Of a DNA stretch of 64,000 bases, positions 34,243 to 44,945 are shown piece after piece. Position numbers and translations under genes: made by a program. Origin of the DNA: Anaeramoeba flamelloides (lineage: Eukaryota; Metamonada; Anaeramoebidae). Each line of letters opens with the position of its first letter. Position 1 is the first letter of the stretch. The notes beneath the pieces were generated by a model that was not told the origin of the DNA, did not search any database, and saw nothing but the letters and a program-made list of their open reading frames with translations. The DNA lies in the NCBI GenBank assembly GCA_027625915.1, contig JANTQA010000008.1:5697501-5761500 (forward strand). Reading direction: 5' to 3'.

Positions 34243-34410
34243 ATGATACTGGTTTTTGAATTCGAAATGGGAAAAATAATTCACATCTTTTTCAATATAT
34301 TTTTTTTTTAAGATAGGGTTCTCAAAGAGGTAAATTATTATTTTTTCTTTGTTTGAAAAAGGAAATTGAAAATGGAGTAAATTTTTTTCATATTTATAAT
34401 TCATAACTAG
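34243..34410. repeat. Palindromic repeat K, copy 2
   Basis: Pairs GGGAAAAATAATTCACATC with GAAAATGGAGTAAATTTTTT. The centre GGTTCTCAAAGAGG is shared with the copy at 57180 (GTTCTCAAAGAAG). Confidence 0.5.
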
Positions 34411-36067
34411 TAAAAAGAATAAATAAAAAAAAAGATAATATAGTCATTTTTAAGGAAGTAAGTACATTTTCCCATTTTGAAAAATTTAAATTGTGTTAAA
34501 ATTACTGAAAAAATATTTTTTGAGTGCCACCAGATATTGAAAATATGAAACCAAAACACCATTCACTAGTCTATTCGTGAAAAGAATCAAAGTAATTCAG
34601 AGTTGAATCTTAAGTTTTTCAATTTTTTGAACATTTTTTTTGATTAAATTTTTGAGTTTTAATAAATTTGGTTTTGGATCTAGAGATGTGTTTATACGAA
34701 CGATTGAAATTAATCAAAGAGTAAACCAAAAAAATATACCCAAAAGGGTGTGAATTTGAAACAAATGTTTTCTTTTAGAAGACCAAACACTAAAGATCAC
34801 CATTCCAAATAAATTTGTTGAAATCAAAAATGAAAAAAAAAAATTTATAAAAGCCTATTTTCAAAGATTGGTTTTCCATCAATTCTTAGTTTGTATGAAT
34901 AGAATTTATTTTTTTCCTTGAATTCCTCGTCCCATTACTATTTATTATTATTTTACAAACTTTTTGTTACAAATTTGCTTTCAAAATTCTTTTTTGAAAT
35001 ATTTTTATCAAACCAAGCCAAAACAAAGAGTACTATTTCAAAAATTAAAATAAAGGGGTTGAATTCGTGGAATCAAAAAACGGTTACAAAAGATTCAAAT
35101 CAAAATAATTTAAAAATTCAATAATAAATTTCAATCAGATTCAGAATTTTTTTGAGTACTCATTTTAATGGAAAATAAATAATTATAAAATAAAACGAAT
35201 TTGTCCAATAAACCCTCATTCTCAAGAAGAATTAAAAAAATCTCTGATTTTCTGAACTAAAACTAGAATTAGATGACATAAATGAAAATAAGATTATTAA
35301 ATTCATTTTGGAAATTCTTTCGAAATAAACAGTAATTTGTTGATCAAAAATTTTCCAAACAAAATTTTTTTCATAAAGAATTAAAAATAAAACCATATCA
35401 AGAATCAGTAATTGTGTAAAATTTTATAGATAAGATCAAGTAATAAATGATTTTAAAATAGTTTTTTTTTGATCAATTTTTTCATTTTTTTGATCTCCGT
35501 TTTTTTATTGGTATGAAAATATCTTATACTAGGATATATTCCACTCTAGTATTTATGAAAATATCAATGTATTTGGCTAAAGAAATGATTTGAAGAATTC
35601 AGTTTCACATAAAAGGTGACACTCAAAAAATGAAAAATGTACTTTTCCACTTAAAAGTAGAAACTTTTTTTTTTATTATTTTCTCAGAATTATAACCTTT
35701 TTTAAAGTTTGATGTTTTAATAAATTGAAAAAAAAAATTAATAGGTTGTGATGCCCTTCGGATTATGATATCTACATTATATTTAAAGGTTGTGTCTTCA
35801 CTTTATGAAAACAAAAACTTTCTAAAAATTATAATTCTGAATTTATTTTACTTTTTCAAAATAGATTGTTCTAATAAATTGTAATTATTTTTTTTCAGAC
35901 GAGATTTTAATAAATAATAAATTAAGAGTAAAATGAAATATATTTTTTTTGGCAAAAATTTAAAGTTTAATATGAATAAATTTCGAAAGCATCAATTCAA
36001 ACAATAGAAAATAATTACACACCAAAAACAAAAAACCAAAAAAAATTATTAAATAATTTCATTTATT
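34411..36067. other. AT-rich intergenic DNA, no gene seen
   Basis: No coding stretch that I could support. The palindrome-like GATATATTCCACTCTAGTATT near 35535 is not diagnostic. Confidence 0.4.
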
Positions 36068-36616
36068 AGAGGTTTTGATGATAACATGATTAATTCACAC
36101 TAAAGTTACAAAAATCAGGATAATTTCCATCAAATCGCGATAATTCTATAAAATTGCGATAAATGCCATAATATCGCGATTAAAAAGTAATCGCGATAAA
36201 ATAGTTGATGGGTTTTTGGGCTAATTGAGAAATATTTAAACAAAAAAATGTTCTTTGATCAAAAAATAGCTTCGGTGAAAAAAAGTCATTCTTTGAAAAA
36301 ACAACAAAAAAGATACTTGATCCAATCAAGGATCATTCCAAGAGTTTTATTGTGTTTTCATTCTATTTGGTTGACAAACCTCTTGATTCTTTAAAATCAA
36401 CAACAATCAGAAATAAATAGAAATTAATATTTTTTCAGTTAATCGTGGTGTTGTAAATTGAGTTGAATAAAAGACCTTCTAAAACAACCAACCCTCCACT
36501 TGTCCTTTAAAGAATGTGTTCTTGGGTTAAAAGATTTTCAATATTCTCCGAAAGTTAAAAGGGGTAGGTAAACTTTTCATTAGCTTTCACAACACCCTTG
36601 TCAGATGATCACCAAT

Positions 36617-37067
36617 TACAGCAGTTCCAAGGCTACCATAAAATTTTACATAAAACAGATTTGATTTTTCTATTCTTATTTTCTATTTTCAAAAAACCCT
36701 GAAATAAGAGTTATTATTCAAAATAAAAATAATAATAAATGAGCTTTTCGCCAACTTTTTCGAATATCATAAAAAAAAATTCAAGATCCCAAGAAAACAA
36801 AAAAATTATCGGTCCAAAATAGCTCAAAAAAATATCAATATTGACTGATCTTTAAAAATTTACCTTTTTTGAACAATATTTTCAAGTGCTTCATGAATCT
36901 TCAATTTTTTTTTATGATATTCGAAAAAGTTGGCGAAAAGCTCATTTATTATTATTTTTATTTTGAATAATAACTCTTATTTCAGGGTTTTTTGAAAATA
37001 GAAAATAAGAATAGAAAAATCAAATCTGTTTTATGTAAAATTTTATGGTAGACTTGGAAAGACTGTA
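36617..37067 (-). repeat. MITE family B, copy 2 (451 bp), inside element Q
   Basis: TA-flanked, from TACAGCAGTTCCAAGGCTAC to AGACTTGGAAAGACTGTA. It has the same arms as 28354-28805, one base pair shorter, with the asymmetric centre in the opposite orientation. It interrupts element Q, so it is younger. Confidence 0.9.
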
Positions 37068-37196
37068 AGAAAACACATGTATCTTATATTCAATTATATT
37101 GTTGGAATGGGTTAATTATTAGTATGATCATAAAATTCGTTTGAGATTTGATATTTTGTTAAAAAAAAAAATGAAAAGAAAACAATTTTTTTCCAG

Positions 37197-37339
37197 AGCA
37201 AACCAAACTTATTCCGTTTACAAAAACATTATGTCTTTCAAAACTTTCAAACACTTGAAGACAGTACACAGCCCTTACAAACACTTTCAAACATTTATGA
37301 AAGGGAAAAGTGTTGTAAAAGTCAAGAGATTTTTTTAAG
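37197..37339 (+). pseudogene. Orphan internal exon inside element Q
   Basis: Open for 47 codons between a strong acceptor (CAATTTTTTTCCAG) and a strong donor (AAG|GTAATC). It reads SKPNLFRLQKHYVFQNFQTL, then EDSTQPLQTLSNIYE and KCCKSQEIF, with far better codon use than its flanks. The opposite strand is also open at 37159-37578, which I take as its shadow. It could be the remnant of the Q transposase gene or a host exon captured by the transposon. I do not recognise the family. Confidence 0.4.
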
Positions 37340-37504
37340 GTAATCTCAAAAAAATAATTTTTCATTTTTTCGCGATAATGTTGAATAGCGAAAATATGGA
37401 ATTTTGAATATTTTATGATTTTTCGTGATAAAGTTGGACTAATCACGATTTTTAATATTATCACGATTTTATTGTTAACTTCATGATAATATATGTTATC
37501 ATCA

Positions 37505-37920
37505 AAACCTCTATTTAATTGATAAATTGTAGTTAAAATTCTATCAAATTTCCATTTATTCAATAACCTATACTTCAATTGGTTTTATTTATTGAGATAA
37601 GAATTGAAATATTAATAATTAAAAATAATAACAAAATAAAAAATTTCCTTTTAAAATCAAAACTCTTCAACATAAAACATAAAAATAGATTCTCACAATT
37701 TCCAAGAATCAATTTAATTGTTAATAAAAATAATATGTTTCGTTTTTTGGTTTTATATTGGAAGCATGTGAAAGTTTGAAATCAAAAAATATACTCAAAT
37801 TAATAAATTGCTTCGATGAGGTTAACTCATCCATTTGTAAGTCCAAACATAAAGATAAATTACAAAAAAAAAAAACTTTTTTTGAAGATCTCAACAAGAT
37901 TTCATTTTATTTTTAAAAAA
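37505..37920 (+). repeat. Dispersed repeat D, copy 2
   Basis: Same orientation as copy 1. It has TTGGTTTTATTTATTGAGA, TTTAAAATCAAAACTCTTC, AACTCATCCATTTGTAAG and CAAGATTTCATTTTATTTTT. It ends about 130 bp before the 3' end of the saposin-like gene. Element Q appears to have inserted at its left edge. Confidence 0.7.
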
Positions 37921-38049
37921 TACTCGACCCTTAACAAGAAAATTGTAGTAACAAAATATTTAGTAATATCAAAAAGCAGACAGAACCAAAATTATTTAGC
38001 ATAATTTAAGTAAAGTGCAAATTTCACAAGGTTGCAGTTCTTCTGTTAA

Positions 38050-39786
38050 TTAGCATAATTTGATCAAAGAACAAATTTCTTGAGGTGGGGCTTCTTCTGC
38101 AAGAAATTCAAGAATTAATGGAATATAATCCTTAATAACTTTATCACAAGTATACTTTAAGCTCTTTGGAAAGTAATCACAAATATTTTTTAATAAATCT
38201 TCAATTTCGTCAATAGTTTTTCCTTGTTCTAACCATTTTTCAACATATGTCAGCAAAGATTCACAAATTTTACATTTCACATCTCCTACTTCTTCATTGG
38301 ATCTACATAATCCCATTTGTGCACATAGTGTTGCTGGTGACTCGTTATTTTCAATATAATCAATAAAGGTTGGGAGGTATTCTTCTACCATTGTTTTGCA
38401 CATTGATACGTAGTTTCTTGGAAGTTTTTCGCAGACTGCATTGAGTGCTGCTTCGATTTCTGCTTCAGTTTTATCTTCTTCAAGATATTTTTCAACTAAA
38501 CCGGCAAGAAGTTTACAAGCAGTGCATTCAAATCCTCCTTCTTCTTCTTTTGATGGAGATGTACATAATCCCATTTGTGCACATAGTGTTGCTGGTGACT
38601 CGTTATTTTCAATATAATCAATAAAGGTTGGGAGGTATTCTTCTACCATTGTTTTGCACATGGACACGTAGTTTCTTGGAAGTTTTTCGCAGACTGCATT
38701 GAGTGCTGCTTCGATTTCTGCTTCAGTTTTATCTTCTTCAAGATATTTTTCAACTAAACCTGCAAGAAGTTTACAAGCAGTGCATTCAAATCCTCCTTCC
38801 GGTTTTGCTTCTTCTTCCTTTGGTGTAGATGTACAAAATCCAATTTCTGCACATAGTGTTTCAGGCGATTGGTTATCTTCAATATAATCAATAATGGTTG
38901 GGAGGTATTGTTCTACCATTGTTTTGCACATGGACACGTAGTTTCTTGGAAGTTTTTCGCAGACTGCATTGAGTGCTGTTTCAATTTCTTCTTCAGTTTT
39001 TTCTTCTTCAAGATATTTTTCAACTAAACCTGCAAGAATTTTACAAGCAGTGCATTGAAATCCACCTTCTTCTTTTTTTGGTGTAGATGTACAAAATCCA
39101 ATTTCTGCACATAGTGTTTCAGGGGGTTGGTTATTTTCAATATAATCAATAATGGTTGGGAGGTATTGTTCTACCATTGTTTTGCACATGGATACGTAGT
39201 TTCTTGGAAGTTTTTCGCAGACTGCGTTGAGTGCTGTTTCAATTTCTTCTTCAGTTTTTTCTTCTTCAAGATATTTTTCAACTAAACCGGCAAGAATTTT
39301 ACAAGCAGTGCATTCAAATCCTCCTTCCAGTTTTGCTTCTTCTTCTTCTGGTGTAGATGTGCATAATCCTACTTGCGAACAAAATGTTTGAGGGGGTTCT
39401 TCTTCTTCAAGGAATTGAATGAGTGCTGGTAAATATTGTTCAATAACTTGATCACATATCCTTTTGTAATTGTTTGGAAGAAAATCACAGACTTTTTCTA
39501 ATAAACCTTCAATTTCCTGAATAGTTTTTCCTTCTTCTAGCCATTTTTCAACATACCCAATAATAGATGTACAGATCGTACAATACATTGACTCTGGTTC
39601 CTTTGGTTCCTTTGGTTCGTTTTCTTTTTTTAAAAAAAAACAAAGTAAAAAATAAAGTGTTGGAAAACAAAAAAAAAAAAAAAAAGAATAAGAAGAAAGA
39701 AGAAAAAAAACAAAAAAAAAATTTTTACGAGCAAAGGCAAACGATAAGAGAACTAGCGAAATTAAAACAAAAATTTGGACTTTCAT
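38050..39786 (-). CDS. Secreted protein with six saposin-B domains
   Basis: The open frame is 578 codons, but an in-frame 105-nt intron (39624-39728, GTAAAAAT..AAAAAAAG) removes a Phe-rich stretch and leaves 543 residues. The splice joins a clean signal peptide (MKVQIFVLISLVLLSFAFA) directly to QNEPKEP. Six saposin-B domains follow, each with six cysteines in the pattern CxxC..C..C..C..C and amphipathic helices. Such domains bind lipid or form pores (amoebapores, naegleriapores, saposins), and Glu-rich, Gly-containing linkers suit release of mature peptides by proteolysis in lysosome-like vesicles. Domains 2-3 and 4-5 are almost identical pairs; domains 1 and 6 are related to each other and diverged. 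The activity, pore-forming or lipid-carrying, cannot be decided from sequence. Confidence 0.9.
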   Translation of the reverse strand: MKVQIFVLISLVLLSFAFARKNFFFVFFLLSSYSFFFFFCFPTLYFLLCFFLKKENEPKEPKEPESMYCTICTSIIGYVEKWLEEGKTIQEIEGLLEKVCDFLPNNYKRICDQVIEQYLPALIQFLEEEEPPQTFCSQVGLCTSTPEEEEAKLEGGFECTACKILAGLVEKYLEEEKTEEEIETALNAVCEKLPRNYVSMCKTMVEQYLPTIIDYIENNQPPETLCAEIGFCTSTPKKEEGGFQCTACKILAGLVEKYLEEEKTEEEIETALNAVCEKLPRNYVSMCKTMVEQYLPTIIDYIEDNQSPETLCAEIGFCTSTPKEEEAKPEGGFECTACKLLAGLVEKYLEEDKTEAEIEAALNAVCEKLPRNYVSMCKTMVEEYLPTFIDYIENNESPATLCAQMGLCTSPSKEEEGGFECTACKLLAGLVEKYLEEDKTEAEIEAALNAVCEKLPRNYVSMCKTMVEEYLPTFIDYIENNESPATLCAQMGLCRSNEEVGDVKCKICESLLTYVEKWLEQGKTIDEIEDLLKNICDYFPKSLKYTCDKVIKDYIPLILEFLAEEAPPQEICSLIKLC

Positions 39787-40123
39787 ATTTAAAATAATTA
39801 AAAAAATAAAAAATGAAAAAACTTCTCATAAAAAAACTTTTTAAATTTAATTTTTTATTGAAATTAAACTAACCCGAATGGTGTGAATATTATGACATTG
39901 GTACTTTTCATAACATCAATTTATTGTTCATCAAAATATCTTTTTTAGATTAAATATTTGGAAAAGAATAAACCATAAAAAGGTTTAAAAAAGCAATTGA
40001 TGTTTTTTAGATGCAAAAAAAATGGTTTCAATAAAACAGTCTCATTGTTATAGTTATATGGAAAAACGAAATGAATAATTTTTAAAAAAACAAAATCAAA
40101 AAAGATTGTTTTGGTTACTGTCT

Positions 40124-40531
40124 TCAAAAGGTGATAAGTTTCCGCCCTTTGTTAAATAGTGTTTCTGCGGACTTTTGAGTTGGGGTTAATAACTCAAGAA
40201 TTGAATACACAAATAAACCCTGAAGTTTATTTTCTTTGATTGACGAGTAGTTTTTTCTTTTTTCTGTCTTCGTTAGCAGATGAATGTTACCTATTCTGTA
40301 TTTATTGGTAGTAATCCAATTTAGTGAAAAGGAAAAATTGAGTTGTTCAAAATCTTGAACCAAAGGTACCTATTTATTAACTTACAACTAATTTTTTTGA
40401 TTCTTGATCACTGATATAATTTGATCACAAAAATTTTTATCATTTTCTCGATTCTTTTTACAGAGTTTTTTTGAAAAGATAAATGAAAAAAAGAAACTAA
40501 TACAGAGAACAGGTGGACAACTATTATTCAT
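40124..40531 (-). CDS. Candidate two-exon gene, unrecognised product
   Basis: Exon 1 (40412-40531) starts at ATG with a hydrophobic, signal-like run (CISFFFSFIF) and Cys/Lys-rich sequence. Exon 2 (40124-40369) is open for 81 codons to TGA, with clearly richer codons (WITTNKYRIGNIHLLTKTEK and LLTPTQKSAETLFNKG). A 42-nt GT-AG interval joins them in phase 0, giving 121 residues. No domain was recognised. It lies about 340 bp upstream of the saposin-like gene start, on the same strand. Exon 2 is the better supported part. The first exon or intron could be wrong. Confidence 0.4.
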
Positions 40532-41083
40532 AAACCCAAAATTAATGACACAAAGTCTCAACTTTGTAATTTAATTTTTTCGACGTCTTTTATTAATGTT
40601 TTTCCTTATTATTGACCAGAATAACACCCATTTCACACCTGATCAAAAACTATTCACTTTACTTTTGGAATTGTTGAAAGTAAAATCTTGAAATATTTTT
40701 CTGCATCAAAATCAATGAAAAAATCTTAATTACCAAAAGATTAAAATTATTAAAATCTATAGTATCTTTCAATCAGTTGGAAATCTCAAACAAACGTATT
40801 TTCTTCCGTTTTTCAAAAAGCAATTGTTTCACGTAATCGAATCAAAAATGGGAAAAATTTTTCACATTCTTTTGGATATTTTTTTTTAACAAATAGAATA
40901 TTTAAATTTCAATCTACTCCTAAGAAAAATCTAATCACCAATATGAAATATGGGTAAAATAAAGTGACATTTTTCCCATTTCTAATTCTAAGATTAGTAT
41001 TACCTTTTTGAAAGGGTATTTTTAAAAACCATGTCCTTTTTCAGAATTAATAGGGTTTGTTTGAAACTCTAAAATATTTCTTA

Positions 41084-42295
41084 TTAAGGGACTAGTAACC
41101 CATATTTATTTTTTTCCCAAAGGTAATAGAGTAACTATTTACATAAGGATACAATTAAACCCGATAAATCAACGACAATTGTCAACTTTTGATAAATGTT
41201 TTATCATTTTTATAAGATTTCATTTTCTCCCAATTATATTTCAATTAAAAGATCAAGATCCTTTTTTGTTGGAAGTTTTTGATCAAATTAGAAAAAGAAA
41301 AGTTTGGAAAAAAATTTAATTTTATGGAAATATCACTTTTAGATATTCCATAGAGTCTGTATGAACAAGTAGCCTTGAAAATTTAATCTTATTTTAAAAA
41401 ATACATGAAAAATAAAAATAATATTTAATACTTAAAGATCAGAAAAAAATTGATCATCTATTTTATTCACAAAAATATTTATTAAATTTCTTGAAATTTT
41501 AAAGATTACTCAATATCCTTCTTCAAATAACAATAGTATAAACAAATACCTTTTTGTTTTAAAATCAGCTATTTGATCTATTATTTTTTTTTATTAGAAA
41601 TATACATTTGAATTAGTTTTATTTTTTTCGTTTGAAAAACTTTGAAAAAAAGAAAAATAATTGTAAAGTCAATTTGTACATTTAATTCTTTGAGTTGTTA
41701 ATAATTCAATTAAAGAATTAAGATCGGTTATTAAAATTTCATTATAAATAATCAAATTCAAAGTGAAACTGACCGTATAAGTTAAAATTTCCAGGTTTTA
41801 AAAAAGTATTTTGGGAGAATTTTTAATTTGATGGGTTGGTTCCATTTCTCAGATTTTTTATTCTATAAAGAGAAAAACAAAATTTGAACTGTTTTGAATC
41901 AAAAAATTATATTTTTTCAAAGTTTAAAATAATTATTGTATTTTTTGTGAAATTAAGTAGATATTTTAAACTGGGTTATTGCGGAACTGAGTGGTTTTAT
42001 TTTTAAATTGTATTTTTATAAACCCCTATTTAGGAGTAATAATATTTCTTTCTTCTTTAAAAGAAAATATTTTTTTAAATTAATCCAGAAATATCTTGGA
42101 TTTTAAACTTTTCAAAAATTCGAAAAAAGGATCAGACTTTTAAAAACAACAACTCATTTCTGATCATATATTAAAACTAAGTTTTGTTCTCTAGTAATCA
42201 AATTTTTACTTTATTTTTCAATTTCAAGATGCGGTCATTTTTGTTTGAATTTGCTTTTGGATTTACTTGATTTTTTAAGTATACCAGTTGCTTAA
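41084..42295 (+). mobile_element. Element E copy 3, complete, inverted
   Basis: Both ends are present: TTAAGGGACTAGTAACCC on the left and GTATACCAGTTGCTTAA on the right, 1212 bp apart. The internal order is the reverse complement of E1. The stretch equivalent to E1's 85-codon frame is recognisable (AATATCACTTTTAGATATTC) but not open. A MITE A end (GTGAAACTGACCGTA) sits at about 41765. Confidence 0.65.
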
Positions 42296-42445
42296 AAAAA
42301 ATTGAGAAATACAATAAGAAAACCCCTAAATAGGTATTTTTAAAAATTTTTTTGTAGGTGATTTAGCTTGATCATTTATGACTTTATTATAAAAATGAAA
42401 CTTCATTTTAAATAAGAAATGTAGCAAATATAAAAAGCAAACACC

Positions 42446-43420
42446 TTAAGGTGTTAGTAAACTAAAAAAAATCTTGTAGTTAAATTTAATAACCAATTCA
42501 AAAAAAAATTTACCACATCTCGAAATTTCAAAAGACAATAAAAATCTGATCACTACAATACTAAATTTACCTATAATACTATTTCCAGAAATGAATTCTT
42601 GTTTTTAAAAGTTTGATCCATTTTTTTCATTTTGAAAAGTTCAAAATTCAACATATTTCGGGATTATTTAAAAAAATTTACTTCTTTTTAAGAAGATTGA
42701 AATCTTATTATTTACAAAGGAGGTGTACCATAATAAACTTTAAAAAATGAAACAACCAACTTCTAAAATAACCCCGTATTTAAAAATCTACTTAATTTCA
42801 AAAAAAATTATAATAATTATTTCAAAACTTGAAAAAATAATTTTTTTTGATTCCAAGAAGTGTTTAAATCTAATTTTTTCTCATTGCTAAACAAAAAAAA
42901 TATGTGAAAAAAAAAACAAATAATTATATTAAAAATTCTCCCAAAATACTTTTTTTAAACCTAGAAAATTGAACTTATAATCCAAAGAAACACTTATTAA
43001 TTTGATTATTTATAATCAATAATTAATAACACAATCTTAATTATTTCAGTGAGTCATTAAACAACCAAAGATTAAATATGTCAATACACTTTGAATTTAT
43101 TCTCAATTTTTTCAATATTTTCAAACAAAAAAAAATAATTCAATTTAATAATCCTATAAAAAAAAAAATAATTTAAAAATTCAAAAAAACCTATTTTAAA
43201 AATAAATCCTACTTGCTCATGTTCTTGATATTTGAAAAATGATATTGCTTAATTATTCAAATTTCAGAAAATTTAATAAATAACCGTGAAAAAAAGGCAT
43301 GATCATTTTTTTTTTGATCTCAAGGATTCAATATTTGATTTATTTTTATTGTATTTTTAAAATACAATTTAAAGTTTAAGAGGATTTCCCCAAACAGGCC
43401 TCAGAAAATTACTAAAAGTA
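42446..43420 (-). mobile_element. Element E copy 4, head-to-head with copy 3
   Basis: Starts TTAAGGTGTTAGTAAACTA and follows E1 order (AAATCTGATCACTACAA, ATTATTTCAGTGAGTCATTAA) until the ACTAAAAGT stretch, where a CA repeat replaces the rest. The end facing copy 3 is only 150 bp from it, so the two make a large inverted repeat. Confidence 0.6.
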
Positions 43421-43426
43421 CCACAC

Positions 43427-43579
<153 letters not shown>

Positions 43580-43794
43580 AATAAATCAAATTTTATAATA
43601 AATAGCACCATTTTTTAATATTTTTTTTATTTTATTCTTCGATAAAAAGAAAATATTCCTAGTGTTAAGGACCGAATATTAAAATAATATTTTTTTTATT
43701 ATAATAGACAAATTCAATTTATTAAAATATCTATTTTCAAAATTTGATTATCAATGGGAAAATGATTTTATAATGTGGATTGTATATTTCTACT

Positions 43795-43935
43795 ACTTAA
43801 CACCCCGGAGTTACCTAAATTTCATCAATTTTAAAAATCGGGATTTAAAACAGTATTAAATACTAATATAATCTTTTTCTTATTTATATTTAACCAAAAT
43901 TTTAATTTTAATGTTATTCATGACAGTTCTAAGAT
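43795..43935. repeat. Dispersed repeat L, copy 2
   Basis: Second copy of the 33500-33640 repeat, diverged. Confidence 0.45.
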
Positions 43936-44142
43936 TTAAAAATTATTTTATTATATTTTTTTTTTGTTTTTGGGAAAAAAAATAATAATTTAGATTTTGT
44001 ATATTTCTCTTTAAAGATTTTTATTTATTTTTTTTAAATAAGAAATTTCATTACAATAATCATATCTAAAAACTAAATAAATTATTTTATTAATGATAAA
44101 TATCAAATAAAGTTATTAATTTTATGATAACATAAATAAATA

Positions 44143-44146
<4 letters not shown>

Positions 44147-44194
<48 letters not shown>
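44147..44194. repeat. (AT)n microsatellite
   Basis: About 24 uninterrupted AT units. Confidence 0.95.
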
Positions 44195-44196
<2 letters not shown>

Positions 44197-44784
44197 CTTA
44201 GACATTTTCATTTTTTCCAATAAAATTTTAAAAAAATATTAAATCAAGAGAAAAATGAAATTCATATCTTGAACCCAAAATTAAAAATTTTAATATTAAT
44301 GATTATCTAAAACTTTTATTTTAGCAATATTTAATAATTGTAAAAAAAAAAAAAAAAAAAAAAAAAATGTAAAATAATTTCATTCATTACATCAGAATTT
44401 AACAAATAAAAAATATCTAATAGATAAATTAACTAACTCTAAATATTAAAAAAAAATAACTTTTAAATATGATTCAAATTTAATAAAACAGTCTTCATAA
44501 CCAATAATATTTCACCTTGGGATTATTTGGAAAGTAAAAATTTGAATTAAATAAACCCCGTTTCAGTCAATGTTGTCCAGTGTTTTTCTCAAATATCAAT
44601 TATTTTATATAATTGACCTTTGAAGAACAAATAAGAAATAAAAGGAATAATACACATCAAAGAATTGTTGATATATGTCTGAAAGAAAACTAATTAATCA
44701 ATTACTTTTTCTTAAAAATTGAAAAACTCAAATTCTTAGGGATCCATTGAGAAAAACAACAATGTTCATTTTGAACTTCTACTG

Positions 44785-44945
44785 ATATTTGAATAATAAA
44801 TATGAAACATTTTTCACTTCATTTTTCATATATTTCTTTTAGAAATCAAGCTCAAAAACAAAGTTTGTTGGTATTTGTGGTATCTATTTGAAAAAGGAAA
44901 TGAAAATGAATTCGAAAATTTTTCAGATTTATTAAACAAATATCA
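44785..44945. repeat. Palindromic repeat K, copy 3
   Basis: TTTTTCACTTCATTTTTCATA pairs imperfectly with GGAAATGAAAATGAATTCGA. Otherwise 44195-46079 is AT-rich DNA in which I see no gene. Confidence 0.45.

Larger units (their letters stand above)
36068..37512. mobile_element. DNA transposon Q with ATCGCGATA-like subterminal repeats
   Basis: Ends are a 20-bp perfect inverted repeat, AGAGGTTTTGATGATAACAT. Just inside the left end, ATCGCGATA or one-base variants occur four times (36137-36200). Inside the right end, five variants occur (37370-37475). Such short subterminal repeats are typical of hAT and Mutator-type transposase-binding ends. Flanks CATTTATT and ATTTAATT could be a worn 8-bp duplication. 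The element lies at the edge of a D repeat. The interior holds MITE B copy 2, an exon-like piece (37197-37339) and another coding-like stretch near 36460-36560 (ECVLGLKDFQYSPKVKRGR), but no intact transposase. Superfamily is uncertain. Confidence 0.7.

Noticed and set aside
37159-37578. 139-codon minus-strand frame
   Set aside because: It covers the inverted end of element Q and the complement of the exon-like piece on the plus strand, whose splice signals and codon use are better.
39567-39797. Plus-strand frame opposite the saposin gene start
   Set aside because: Poly-Lys read of the complementary intron T-runs; the minus-strand gene explains the region.
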